Positions 32,364 through 41,470 of a DNA stretch of 64,000 bases are shown here, one piece after another. The notes beneath the pieces were generated by a model, which searched no databases, was not told the DNA's origin, and saw only the letters and a program-made list of their open reading frames with translations. Both the position numbers and the translations under genes were made by a program. This DNA is from Piscinibacter sp. (GTDB lineage: Bacteria > Pseudomonadota > Gammaproteobacteria > Burkholderiales > Burkholderiaceae_C): positions 117,955-181,954 of the forward strand of contig JAGOAS010000005.1 of the NCBI GenBank assembly GCA_017983795.1, in the 5' to 3' direction. The first letter of the stretch is position 1; each line of letters starts with the position of its first letter.

Positions 32364-34529
32364 TCAGTAGCTCACCCGCGCGTAGTAGGTCTGCTGCGCC
32401 GCCTCGCGCGCCTGGCCGAGCGTGTGGATGCCGCGCTCGGCCAGCAGCGGGATCAGCTTGAGGAAGATCTCCGCCGTCACCATCGCATCGCCCACCGCGG
32501 TGTGCCGGCCCAGCACGTTGACGCCCAGGCGCTCGGCGATCGCCTCCAGCCGGTGCGATTCCTGCTGCGGGTGCACCACCGCCGAGAGCAGCAGCGTGTC
32601 GAGCACCGGCTGGTCGAAGACGATGCCGGTGGAGCGCTGCTTGAGCTCGAGGAAGCGCATGTCGAAGGCGGCGTTGTGCGCCACCAGCACGGTCTCCTGC
32701 GCGAAGGCGTGGAAGGCGGGCAGCACGGCGGCGATGGTGGGCGCGCCCTGCACCATCTCCGGCGTGATGCCGTGGATGGGGATGCCGGCCTCGGGAATCG
32801 AGCGCTGCGGGTCGACCAGCTGGTCGAATACGTCCTCGCGGCGCAGCTTGCCGGCGACGATGCGCGTCGCGCCGATCTGGATGATCTCGTCGCCCTCGCC
32901 CGGGTTGAGGCCGGTGGTCTCGGTGTCGAACACCGTATAGGCGAGCTCGGCCAGCGGCCGCTCGGCCAGCTCGCGCGACTGCTCGCTGGCGCGGAACAGG
33001 TCGAAGTCGTAGACCTCGGGGCGGCTCTCGGTCTTGACGATCTGCGCCGCGTCGAGCTGCTCGCTGCTCGCGGCCAGCGGCAGCAGCCAGCGGAAGAAGG
33101 ATTCGTGGCGCACGCGCTCGCGCTCGAACCAGAAGGCGCCGTCGTGGCGCTCGACCACGTCGCGCACGGAGAGCGCGAGCGTCTCGCTGCCGATGCGCAT
33201 CGCATCGGTCTCCCAGCCCATCACGATCTCGGTGCTCATGGTCGCGCCGATCCAGGCCAGATCGAGGCGCGCGCGACCCGAGGCCTCGCCCAGGCGCAGC
33301 GACACCGACTTGAGCTCGTACTCGTCGACCAGCCGCTGCGCCAGGTAGACCAGCGCCTGCAGCAGCGAGAAGCTGTCGACCTTCAGCCACAGCGCGCCGT
33401 CGACCGCGCCGGTGGAGACGCGGCAGCCGCATTGCGCCTCGATGCGGCGCGCGGCGGCGGCGAGCAGGTCGGCGCCCAGCATGTCTTCCAGCGGCCAGCG
33501 CGTCTTCATGGTCTGCGCGGTGTGGCTGGCGAGCTCCTGGATGCGGCGGCTCATCGCGCGCACCTCGTCGCGGATCACGCCGTGGAAGCGCTCGCGCGTG
33601 GCGGCGTCGATGCCTTCGTCGTCGAGCAGTTCCACCGCCGCCTGCAGGTTGCCCAGCGAAGCGCGGCTGCCTTCGGTGAGGCCGTGCAGCAGCGTGTCGC
33701 GCTCGGACTCGTCGGCGAAGTCGCGCGTGATGTTCTCCAGCATCAGCACGAAGCCGTTGAGCGAAACCTCGCCGGGCGCGGCGTCGATCTCGCGCACCGG
33801 TGCCATCTGCACGCGCAGCAGCTGCCCCGCGCGCGTGCCGGTGACGAACTGCGCCGAAGGGTGCGCGGCGCCGCGCTGCAGGCGCTGCTGCACGCTCTCC
33901 AGCGCATGGGCGATGAGGGCGCGGTCGAACACCGTGTAGATCGAGCGGCCCAGGCCGATCAGCTCGGCGCCGCCGGAAACGCTGGGCGCACTCGACAGCG
34001 CGCGGAACTGCGTGCGCGCGCGGCTGTTGTAGAGCAGGATGCGGCCGTCGAGGTTGCACACCACCACGCTCTGCGTCAGCTCGGCCATCAGCGCGGCGAG
34101 GCGGTTGCGCTCCTGCTCGACGCTGCGGCTGGCCTCGCGCACCTGCGCGGCCACGTCGGCGCGCAGCTCGGCGCGCTGGGCGGCGAGCCGGTTGATCAGC
34201 TCGGCGAGCGCACGCGTCTCGGCGCTGCCCGCGGGTTCGATCTCGCGCTCGACGTCGGCGGCGAGCAGCACGCGCCCTTCTTCCGCGAGCCGCGCCGAGG
34301 CCGCCACCCAGCGCAGATAGGCCTCGCGCAGCGCCCAGCCCAGCACGCCGGCCAGCAGCAGCCCGCCGAGCAGGATCAGCGCCACGCGCTCCTGCAGCAT
34401 GGCGGCCAGCGCCGCACGGTCGGCCGCATCGAGCGTCGCGGAGAAGGCGGCCCAGCCGCCGATCGCCCACAGCGCGAGCGCCGCGCCCGGCAGCAGCGCG
34501 GCGGCAATCTCGCGCTTGTCGATCTTCAT
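32364..34529 (-). CDS. Membrane PAS/degenerate-kinase module fused to a DnaQ-like 3'-5' exonuclease
   Basis: 721 aa fusion. Two membrane segments (about 10-30 and 50-68), a HAMP-like linker, PAS domain (about 145-270), a helical region where a HisKA box would lie but which has no phospho-accepting His (TEGSRASLGN at about 286-294), a kinase-like ATPase region lacking the N-box, then from about 528 a DEDDh exonuclease: D535 and E537 (VFDTETTG), D623 (AHNAAFDMRF), H676 and D681 (GRHTAVGDA). The nuclease appears intact and the kinase dead. Its stop is 1 nt from the MipA stop and its start overlaps the response regulator gene by 4 nt. As I recall, a nuclease gene beside DUF294-CBS and actP is also seen in Pseudomonas; its role is unknown. 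Confidence 0.85.
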   Translation of the reverse strand: MKIDKREIAAALLPGAALALWAIGGWAAFSATLDAADRAALAAMLQERVALILLGGLLLAGVLGWALREAYLRWVAASARLAEEGRVLLAADVEREIEPAGSAETRALAELINRLAAQRAELRADVAAQVREASRSVEQERNRLAALMAELTQSVVVCNLDGRILLYNSRARTQFRALSSAPSVSGGAELIGLGRSIYTVFDRALIAHALESVQQRLQRGAAHPSAQFVTGTRAGQLLRVQMAPVREIDAAPGEVSLNGFVLMLENITRDFADESERDTLLHGLTEGSRASLGNLQAAVELLDDEGIDAATRERFHGVIRDEVRAMSRRIQELASHTAQTMKTRWPLEDMLGADLLAAAARRIEAQCGCRVSTGAVDGALWLKVDSFSLLQALVYLAQRLVDEYELKSVSLRLGEASGRARLDLAWIGATMSTEIVMGWETDAMRIGSETLALSVRDVVERHDGAFWFERERVRHESFFRWLLPLAASSEQLDAAQIVKTESRPEVYDFDLFRASEQSRELAERPLAELAYTVFDTETTGLNPGEGDEIIQIGATRIVAGKLRREDVFDQLVDPQRSIPEAGIPIHGITPEMVQGAPTIAAVLPAFHAFAQETVLVAHNAAFDMRFLELKQRSTGIVFDQPVLDTLLLSAVVHPQQESHRLEAIAERLGVNVLGRHTAVGDAMVTAEIFLKLIPLLAERGIHTLGQAREAAQQTYYARVSY

Positions 34530-34894
34530 GAAGCGAGCAGCTCACGCACCTTCTCGGCCAGTTCCTTGGTCGAGAAGGGCTTGGTCATGTAGGCATCGGC
34601 GCCCAGCGCCTGGCCCTTGGCGATGTCGGTGTCGCGGCCCTTGGCGCTGAGCATCAGGATCTTCACGCCGGCCAGCGCCTCGTCGCCGCGCACCGCCTGG
34701 CAGACCTCGAAGCCGGAGAGGCCCGGCATCATCACGTCGAGCAGCACCAGGTCGGGCTTGGCCGTGCGGATCGCTTCCAGCGCCGAGGGGCCGTCGCGCG
34801 CCACGCTCACCGCGTGGCCCTCGCGCTTCATCAGAAACTCCAGCGAGATGACGATGTTGGGTTCGTCGTCGGCGATGAGCACCTTCTTGCTCAT
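34526..34894 (-). CDS. Single-domain response regulator
   Basis: 122 aa receiver with no output domain. Acidic pocket ADDE (residues 8-11), phospho-acceptor D53 (LVLLDVMMPGLSG), and conserved Lys in YMTKPFS. It overlaps the symporter-kinase upstream and the exonuclease fusion downstream by 4 nt each. It should take phosphate from the symporter-kinase and act by binding a partner, possibly the fused PAS/nuclease protein. Confidence 0.88.
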   Translation of the reverse strand: MSKKVLIADDEPNIVISLEFLMKREGHAVSVARDGPSALEAIRTAKPDLVLLDVMMPGLSGFEVCQAVRGDEALAGVKILMLSAKGRDTDIAKGQALGADAYMTKPFSTKELAEKVRELLAS

Positions 34895-37545
34895 GATGTC
34901 GTCTCCTCTTCTTGTGTCCCTTGCCACGGCAACTCGAAGCCGAAGCAGGCGCCCTGCCCCGGCGCCGAGCGCAGCCACATGCGCCCGCCGAAATGCTCGA
35001 CGATCTGGCGGCTGATCGGCAGGCCCAGGCCGGTGCCCTGCGGCCGGTTGCTCGCATCGCCACCTTGGCGGAATTTCTCGAATACGAGTTGCTGCTGCTC
35101 AAACGGAACGCCGGGGCCGTTGTCCTGCACCTCGATGCGTGCCGCGCGTGCGTCGGCGGCGAGCGTCACCGTGACGCGGCCCTCGCCCACCGGCACGAAC
35201 TTGGCGGCGTTCGACAGCAGGTTGATCAGCACCTGCAGCAGCCGGTCGCGGTCGGCGTGCAGCGTGGGCACGCGCTCGGGCTGCTGCACGCTCACGCTCG
35301 CGCCGCGCTCGCGGAAGGCCTCGGCGGTGGTTTGCACCGCGTGCGCGATCAGCTCGCGCAGGTCGATCGCCTCGTGCGCCCACTGCGCGTGGCCGGATTC
35401 GATCTTCGCCATGTCCAGCACCTGGTTGACGAGCCGGCTCAGGCGTTCCGCCTCGGCCACCACCAGGCCGAGAAACTGCTGGCGCTGCTCGCTCTCCATC
35501 TGCGGGTCGTCGCGCATCAGTTCGGCGAAGGCGCGGATCGAGGTCAGCGGCGTGCGCAGCTCGTGCGTCACCGAGGACATGAAATCGTCCTTGAGCCGAT
35601 CCAGGCTTTCGAGCTGGCGGTTCAGCGCGCGCACCTGCGAGGCCTCGTCGAGCATGCGCAGGATGTCGTCGGCTCCGAGTGCTTCCTCCTCCACCACCGA
35701 GGCCATCACCGCGCGCGCCGAGGCGCTGCCGATCGCGCCGGCGAGCTGCGTCTCGACATGCTGCACCAGCGCCGCATCGGGCACGAGGCGTTCGGCATCG
35801 GCGATGCCGCGGCGCCGCGCTTCCTCGGCGAACAGGCGCAGCGCCGGCTCGGCGCCGAGGAAGCGCGCCGCGAGCTGCTTCAGCTCGGCGAGCTGGGCGC
35901 GGCCGCGCCAGAACACCGGCGCACCGGCGCTGCGTTCCTGCACGTCGACGAACAGCACCGCCTGGCTGGCCTCGCGCGCCGAGGGCGCCTTGGCGAGCGA
36001 CACCGCCACGTAGGCCGCGAGGTTGGCGAGCAGGCTCCACAGCAGCGCGTGCGTCAGGCTGTCCAGCCCCGTGAGGCCGAGAAACTGCTCGGGCTTGAAG
36101 AGCGCGAGGCCGAAGGGCCCGTGGTCGAGGAAGCCGCGCGGCATCCAGCCCGACTTGGCGATCGAGGGCAGCAGCAGCGTCCAGCTCCACAGCGCGAAGC
36201 CGAGCGCGAGGCCGGCCAGCGCGCCGGCGCGCGTGCCGCCCTTCCAGTACATGCCGCCCAGCAGCGCCGGCGCGAACTGCGCCACCGCCGCGAAGCTGAT
36301 CAGCCCGATGCTGACCAGCGCGTAGGCCTCGCCGGCGATGCGGAAGTAGAGGTAGCCCAGCAGCAGCAGCGCGACGATCACCACGCGCCGCACCGCCAGC
36401 GGCACGGCGCTCAGATCGCTGGCGGCGCGATGGCGCAGGCGCAGCAGCAGCGGCATCACCAGGTCGTTGCTGACCATGGTCGAGACCGCGATCGCCTCGA
36501 CGATCACCATGCCGGTGGCCGCCGACAGCCCGCCGATGAAGGCGGCGAGCGCGAGCGCCGGTGCCTCGTTGGCCAGCGGCAGCGAGAGCACGAAGGTCTC
36601 GGGGTCGGCACGGCCGGCGCCGAAGTGCAGCAGCCCGCCGAGCGCGATCGGCAGCACGAACAGGTTGATGAGCAGCAGGTAGGCCGGAAAGGCCCAGGTG
36701 GCGCGCTGCACGTGACGCTCGTCGACGTTCTCCACCACCATCACCTGGAACTGGCGCGGCAGGAAGATCACCGAGAGCATGGCCAGCAGCGTGAGCGCGG
36801 CCCATTGGCCGCCGGCGAACTTGGTCTCCGCGCCGAGGCCAGTGAGCGCGCGCAGCTGCGGCTCGGCGGCGGCGCGCGCGAAGATGTCGGCCGGCCCGTC
36901 GAACAGGCCCCAGCAGACGAAGGCGCCGACGGCCAGGAAGGCCACCAGCTTGACCACCGACTCGAGCGCGACCGCGGCCACCATGCCTTCGTGGCGCTCG
37001 CTGGTGTCGAGATGCCGCGTGCCGAAAGCCACCGTGAAGCCGGCCAGCGCCAGCGCGATGTAGAGCGTGCTGTCCTGCCACCACGCGGCGGCGTGGCCGC
37101 TGCCGCCGGTGAGCACCGCCAGGCCGCTGGCGATCGCCTTCAGCTGCAGCGCCACGTAGGGCAGGATGCCGACCAGCGCGATGAGCGTCACCAGCGCCGC
37201 CAGCGCGCGGCTCTTGCCGTAGCGGCTGGCGATGAAGTCGGCAATCGAGGTGATGCGGTAGCGCCGCGCGATGCGGATCATCTTGCGCAGCACCGAGCCG
37301 GCCAGCAGCAGCGCGAGCGTCGGGCCGAGGTAGATGGGCAGGAACCACAGCCCCGAGCCCGCTGCGCGGCCGATGCTGCCGAAGTAGGTCCAGGCCGTGC
37401 AGTACACGCCCATCGAGAGCGTGTAGACCCAGGCGTTGCCGATCACCGAGCGGCCCTCGCGCGCACGCCGGTCGGCCCAGTGCGCGACTGCAAAGAGCAG
37501 CAGCAGGTAGGCGAACGACGCAGCGAGAACCAAGGCGGTACTCAT
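34891..37545 (-). CDS. Sodium:solute symporter-histidine kinase (CrbS/CbrA-like)
   Basis: 884 aa. N-terminal SSF transporter-like domain of about 13 membrane segments (1-500), a linker of about 100 residues (STAC-like region possible), then a kinase core: H661 in SSVTHELRTPL, N-box LLSNAAKFV, G-boxes DNGPGVP and GTGLGL. Known relatives (CrbS in Vibrio and Pseudomonas, CbrA) couple nutrient status to control of acetate or carbon use. Its position two genes from yjcH-actP supports an acetate-responsive role. Overlaps both neighbours by 4 nt. Confidence 0.88.
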   Translation of the reverse strand: MSTALVLAASFAYLLLLFAVAHWADRRAREGRSVIGNAWVYTLSMGVYCTAWTYFGSIGRAAGSGLWFLPIYLGPTLALLLAGSVLRKMIRIARRYRITSIADFIASRYGKSRALAALVTLIALVGILPYVALQLKAIASGLAVLTGGSGHAAAWWQDSTLYIALALAGFTVAFGTRHLDTSERHEGMVAAVALESVVKLVAFLAVGAFVCWGLFDGPADIFARAAAEPQLRALTGLGAETKFAGGQWAALTLLAMLSVIFLPRQFQVMVVENVDERHVQRATWAFPAYLLLINLFVLPIALGGLLHFGAGRADPETFVLSLPLANEAPALALAAFIGGLSAATGMVIVEAIAVSTMVSNDLVMPLLLRLRHRAASDLSAVPLAVRRVVIVALLLLGYLYFRIAGEAYALVSIGLISFAAVAQFAPALLGGMYWKGGTRAGALAGLALGFALWSWTLLLPSIAKSGWMPRGFLDHGPFGLALFKPEQFLGLTGLDSLTHALLWSLLANLAAYVAVSLAKAPSAREASQAVLFVDVQERSAGAPVFWRGRAQLAELKQLAARFLGAEPALRLFAEEARRRGIADAERLVPDAALVQHVETQLAGAIGSASARAVMASVVEEEALGADDILRMLDEASQVRALNRQLESLDRLKDDFMSSVTHELRTPLTSIRAFAELMRDDPQMESEQRQQFLGLVVAEAERLSRLVNQVLDMAKIESGHAQWAHEAIDLRELIAHAVQTTAEAFRERGASVSVQQPERVPTLHADRDRLLQVLINLLSNAAKFVPVGEGRVTVTLAADARAARIEVQDNGPGVPFEQQQLVFEKFRQGGDASNRPQGTGLGLPISRQIVEHFGGRMWLRSAPGQGACFGFELPWQGTQEEETTS

Positions 37546-37751
37546 GACCGTTCCTCGTCCTCGGGCGCCTCGGCCACCCAGGCCGCCAGCGCGATCAGCA
37601 CCGCCCAGCCGACAAACAGCGCCAGCGGCAGCAGCGGGATGCCGGCCAGCGTGAGCGGCCTATCCCACAGCGTCAGCAGCGGAAAGTTGAGCAGCGCCCA
37701 GCCGGCGGCGAAGAGGGCGACGAGCCGTTGGTTGCGCATCCGTGCGGACAT
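37542..37751 (-). CDS. Small two-pass membrane protein
   Basis: 69 aa with two hydrophobic segments (LVALFAAGWALLNFPLLTLW and PLLPLALFVGWAVLIALAAWV) and a charged tail. It resembles the small proteins that accompany SSF-family transporters, as DUF485 YjcH accompanies ActP. It overlaps the symporter-kinase start by 4 nt, so it is probably the kinase's small membrane partner. Confidence 0.7.
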   Translation of the reverse strand: MSARMRNQRLVALFAAGWALLNFPLLTLWDRPLTLAGIPLLPLALFVGWAVLIALAAWVAEAPEDEERS

Positions 37752-37764
37752 CGGCTCGCCTCCC

Positions 37765-39207
37765 TCACAGCGTGTCGAGCCGGAAGCGCTGGCGCAGCAG
37801 CGCGCGGAAGCGCTTGTTGATGGCCAGCGCGTCCTTGAACTGATCGCGGTCCATGGTGCTCAGGTCGGAAGGCCGCACCTGGTTGCTGGGCGCTTCGCCG
37901 TGCTCGCGCTGGCGCAGCTGGTGGCGCAGCTTCAGGCCCATCAGGTAGTGCAGCGCCTCGATCAGGTCGCGGCCCAGCTCGGCATCGACCGTGCCGCGCT
38001 CGACCAGCGCGCGCACGCGCTCGACCGTGCCGCTCTCGCGCACGCCTTGCGCCAGGCTGAGCGCACGCACGCCATGCACGATCGGGAAGGTGCCGAGCTT
38101 CTTCAGGTCCAGCGGCTGCTCGTCGCCGCGCGCGGTGAGCTTGAGCCACCAGCTCTGCGGCTCGTCGAACTGGTCGGCCGCGGCGGCGAAGCGCGCCAGG
38201 AAGGCGTCGCTGCCCGAGAGCATCTTCTGCAGGTGCGCGCGCGCCTCGGCCAGCAGCGCCGCATCGCCGGCCACCACCGCGGCGTCGAAGAAGATCGCCA
38301 GGTGCATGGGGCCGTCGCTGCCCGTGCCGTAGACCCACTCGCCCAGCGACTCGCGGAAGCGCGACACGCTGCACCGCCACAGCGGGTTGGTCAGCATGAT
38401 GTTGCCCGGGCAGGGCGGGTAGCCGAAGGCGGCCAGCGCCTCGTTGAAGCGCTGCGCCACGGCGGCGAGCTGCGGGTGCTCGAAGCCGTCGCGCAGCAGC
38501 AGCGCGTTGTCCTGGTCGGTCTTGAGGATCTGCTCGCCGCGGCCCTCGCTGCCCATCACCAGCAGGCAGCTGTTGTCGACGATCTCGGCCGGCGCGATCA
38601 GGCTCCAGGCACGCGCGAAGAGGCGCTGGTTGAGTTCGTTGACGAGGCGCGCGATGCGCTCGATCTTGATGCCACCGTCCTGCAGCAGCTCGACCAGCGC
38701 GTCCACGCGGCGCGCCGCGGCGGCGAGCTCCTCGATGCTCGTGGCCTCGTCGATCTGCACCGCGACGATGTGCGAGTGGTTGGCGACGAAGCTCACCAGG
38801 TCGAGCTGGCCGAGCAGGCCCAGCACCGCGCCACCGTCGCGCACCAGCAGGCGGTGCACGCGGTGCCGCACCATCAGCCACAGCGCCTCGAAGAGCTCGG
38901 CGTCGGCATCGACCTCGATCAGCCCGAAGCGCGCCACCTCGCGCACCGCCAGCTGCGCCGGCGGCGTCTCGCGCAGCAGCGCGTCGCGCAGGTCGGTGGT
39001 GGTGAAGATGCCCAGGCGCGGACCGTTCTCATCAGCATCGTTGACCAGCGCGCTGGTCAGCCCCTGCGCCGAGAGCTCGCGGCACACCGAGACGAGATCG
39101 AGCGTGCCGTCCACGTAGAAAGGCTTGCGCACGTAGGCGTCGCGCACGCGTGCGGTGACCAGCGAGAGCATCTCGCGCTGCGATTCGGGGCCGCGGGTAT
39201 GGGGCAT
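37765..39207 (-). CDS. DUF294 nucleotidyltransferase-like protein with CBS domains
   Basis: 480 aa. N-terminal CBS pair (about 20-150) expected to bind adenine nucleotides, then a nucleotidyltransferase-like domain with the motif GSEGRGEQILKTDQDNAL near residue 218, comparable to GlnD-type enzymes, and a helical C-terminal substrate-binding domain. It probably senses energy charge and may modify a partner by nucleotidylation; the partner is unknown. It heads the signalling unit (this gene, small membrane protein, kinase, regulator, nuclease). Confidence 0.85.
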   Translation of the reverse strand: MPHTRGPESQREMLSLVTARVRDAYVRKPFYVDGTLDLVSVCRELSAQGLTSALVNDADENGPRLGIFTTTDLRDALLRETPPAQLAVREVARFGLIEVDADAELFEALWLMVRHRVHRLLVRDGGAVLGLLGQLDLVSFVANHSHIVAVQIDEATSIEELAAAARRVDALVELLQDGGIKIERIARLVNELNQRLFARAWSLIAPAEIVDNSCLLVMGSEGRGEQILKTDQDNALLLRDGFEHPQLAAVAQRFNEALAAFGYPPCPGNIMLTNPLWRCSVSRFRESLGEWVYGTGSDGPMHLAIFFDAAVVAGDAALLAEARAHLQKMLSGSDAFLARFAAAADQFDEPQSWWLKLTARGDEQPLDLKKLGTFPIVHGVRALSLAQGVRESGTVERVRALVERGTVDAELGRDLIEALHYLMGLKLRHQLRQREHGEAPSNQVRPSDLSTMDRDQFKDALAINKRFRALLRQRFRLDTL

Positions 39208-39220
39208 GGCGGATGTGGAA

Positions 39221-39253
39221 ACGGGACTGCAGGCAGTGTGCCCGCAGCCCCGT
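39221..39253 (-). terminator. Terminator after actP
   Basis: A 15-bp imperfect inverted repeat with a 3-nt loop. In the plus-strand arms ACGGGACTGCAGGCA and TGCCCGCAGCCCCGT the two mismatches become G-U pairs in one strand. On the minus strand it is followed by TTTCC. It separates yjcH-actP from the DUF294 gene. Confidence 0.7.
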
Positions 39254-39286
39254 CCTTGGGCTTGAGATGAATCTAGCCGTGAACCA

Positions 39287-41014
39287 TCAGTGGCCGGAAG
39301 CTCCCGCCGCGCCGATGCCCGTCTCCGAACGAACCTGCTGGGCCAGGAAGCCCGCGCGGTCCTTCTGGGCGCGCGCGCCGCGATCCAGCACCGAGAACAG
39401 CCAGATGCCCACGAAGCCGATGGTCATCGAGAACAGCGCCGGCGAGGTGTAGGGGAACAGCGACGAACCCTTGGGGTTGCCCAGCGTGGCTTCCCACACC
39501 GAGGGCGACACCACCGTCAGCACCACCGACGAGATCAGGCCGAGGAAGCCGCCGATCACCGCGCCCTTGGTCGTGCAATCCTTCCACAGCACGCTCATGA
39601 AGAGCACCGGGAAGTTGGCCGAGGCGGCGATCGCGAAGGCCAGCGACACCATGAAGGCGATGTTCTGCTTCTCGAAGGCGATGCCCAGCACGACGGCGAT
39701 GATGCCCAGCGCGATGGTGGTGGCCTTGGAGACGCGCAGTTCGGCAGCGCTGTCGGCCTTGCCGCCCTTGAGCACCGTGGCGTAGATGTCGTGCGACACC
39801 GCCGAGGCGCCCGACAGCGTCAGGCCGGCCACCACGGCGAGGATGGTCGCGAAGGCCACCGCCGAGATGAAGCCGAGGAACACGTTGCCGCCCACCGCGT
39901 TGGCGAGGTGGATGGCCGCCATGTTGCCGCCACCCAGCAGCGCGCCCTTGGCGTCGAGGAACTGCGGGTTGGTCAGCACGAAGGTGATCGCGCCGAAGCC
40001 GATGATGAAGGTCAGCAGGTAGAAGTAGCCGATCCAGCCGGTGGCCCACATCACGCTCTTGCGCGCTTCCTTGGCCGAGGGCACGGTGAAGAAGCGCATC
40101 AGGATGTGCGGCAGGCCGGCGGTGCCGAACATCAGCGCCATGCCGAAGCTGATCGCCGAGATCGGATCCTTCACGAAGTTGCCCGGGCCCATGATGGACT
40201 GGCCGAGCTTGGCCGCCTCCTCGGGCGTCTTGCCGCCGGCGGTGGCGAGGTCGGCCTTGATCTGCACCGCCTTGGCGAACATCGCCTCGGGGCTGAAGCC
40301 GAACTGCCACATCACCATGAAGGCCATGAACGAGGCGCCACCGAGCAGCAGGCAGGCCTTGATGATCTGCACCCAGGTGGTCGCCGTCATGCCGCCGAAC
40401 AGCACGTAGACCATCATCAGCACGCCGACGATGATCACCGCGTACATGTAGTCGAGGCCGAACAGCAGCTTGATGAGCTGGCCCGCGCCGACCATCTGCG
40501 CGATCAGGTAGAAGGCCACCACCACCAGCGTGCCGGCCGCCGCGAAGATGCGCACCGGCGTCTGCTCGAAGCGGAACGCGGCCACGTCGGCAAAGGTGAA
40601 CTTGCCGAGGTTGCGCAGGCGTTCGGCCATCAGGAAGGTGATGACCGGCCAGCCGACCAGGAAGCCGATCGAGTAGATCAGGCCGTCGAAGCCGGAGGCC
40701 ATCACCGCGGCCGAGATGCCGAGGAAGGAGGCCGCCGACATGTAATCGCCGGCGATCGCCAGGCCGTTCTGGAAGCCGGTGATGCCGCCGCCGGCGGTGT
40801 AGAAATCGGCCGCGCTCTTGGTGCGCGCCGCGGCCCACTTGGTGATGAACAGCGTGAAGATCACGAACACGCCGAACATGCCGATGGCCGTCCAGTTGGT
40901 GGCCTGCTTCTGCGCCTGGCCGAGGTCGGCGCCGGCAGCCAGCGCGGCGCCGGCAGCGCCCATCAGCGCCGCCAGCGTGAGCGCGCGGCGGGCGGTGTCG
41001 TTCAAACGGATCAT
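39287..41014 (-). CDS. actP: Acetate/glycolate permease ActP (SSF family)
   Basis: 575 aa sodium:solute symporter with a cleavable signal-like N-terminus, as in E. coli ActP. Motifs include [53 protein letters not shown] and [18 protein letters not shown]. Imports acetate and related short acids. The start overlaps yjcH by 4 nt. Confidence 0.93.
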   Translation of the reverse strand: MIRLNDTARRALTLAALMGAAGAALAAGADLGQAQKQATNWTAIGMFGVFVIFTLFITKWAAARTKSAADFYTAGGGITGFQNGLAIAGDYMSAASFLGISAAVMASGFDGLIYSIGFLVGWPVITFLMAERLRNLGKFTFADVAAFRFEQTPVRIFAAAGTLVVVAFYLIAQMVGAGQLIKLLFGLDYMYAVIIVGVLMMVYVLFGGMTATTWVQIIKACLLLGGASFMAFMVMWQFGFSPEAMFAKAVQIKADLATAGGKTPEEAAKLGQSIMGPGNFVKDPISAISFGMALMFGTAGLPHILMRFFTVPSAKEARKSVMWATGWIGYFYLLTFIIGFGAITFVLTNPQFLDAKGALLGGGNMAAIHLANAVGGNVFLGFISAVAFATILAVVAGLTLSGASAVSHDIYATVLKGGKADSAAELRVSKATTIALGIIAVVLGIAFEKQNIAFMVSLAFAIAASANFPVLFMSVLWKDCTTKGAVIGGFLGLISSVVLTVVSPSVWEATLGNPKGSSLFPYTSPALFSMTIGFVGIWLFSVLDRGARAQKDRAGFLAQQVRSETGIGAAGASGH

Positions 41015-41319
41015 TTCAGCACCCCCTGGCGCACGGCATCGGTGAGGTCGTCGTACTGCTTGTTGGCGCGCAGCACGTAGAAGGCGGTGATCACCACGGT
41101 GAACACGATCACGCCGAAGCCGATGGGAATGCCCATCGTCATCACGCCTTCGCCGAGGCGCTGCGACAGGAAGGGCTTGTTGAAGGCCACCAGCAGGATG
41201 AAGCCGTAGTACACGAGCATCATCGCCAGCGTGAGCCACCAGCCGAAGGCGGAGCGCTTGGACTTCAGCTCCAGGTATTTGGGGTGGGTCGAGATCTTTC
41301 TGACCAGATCGTCATCCAT
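41011..41319 (-). CDS. yjcH: DUF485 inner-membrane protein YjcH
   Basis: 102 aa with two membrane segments (about 25-47 and 60-82), beginning [26 protein letters not shown], which is the DUF485 signature. It is always paired with ActP-type permeases and presumably assists them. GAGGAG lies upstream of the ATG. Confidence 0.9.
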   Translation of the reverse strand: MDDDLVRKISTHPKYLELKSKRSAFGWWLTLAMMLVYYGFILLVAFNKPFLSQRLGEGVMTMGIPIGFGVIVFTVVITAFYVLRANKQYDDLTDAVRQGVLK

Positions 41320-41381
41320 GCTGTCTCCTCGCAAGGGTCGCGGCCCCGACGGGGCCTTGCCGTGAATACTCCACGCGAGGA

Positions 41382-41440
41382 CTGACCCCCCTCTGACGCT
41401 CAGCCAACAGGGGCTGACGCGGAACTGATGCGAGGCTGAC
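41382..41440 (-). promoter_or_regulatory. 11-bp-phased CTGAC repeat array upstream of yjcH-actP
   Basis: On the plus strand CTGAC (41382), CTGAC (41393), CCAAC (41404), CTGAC (41414), CTGAT (41425) and CTGAC (41436) recur every 10-11 bp, 63-121 bp upstream of the yjcH ATG. The central block matches that before the MHS transporter with identical spacing (CTGACGC-N4-CCAACAG-N2-GCTGAC at 41393-41418). The array lies between yjcH and a divergent gene starting at 41471 and could affect both. Confidence 0.65.
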
Positions 41441-41470
41441 GCGAGGCGGGCTCCCGTACAGTGCAGGGCC

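Noticed and set aside
30431-41440. Pho boxes
   Set aside because: The 11-bp period fits PhoB, but the unit is CTGAC rather than CTGTCAT and the genes are carbon transporters. Only a binding mode of OmpR/PhoB type is suggested.
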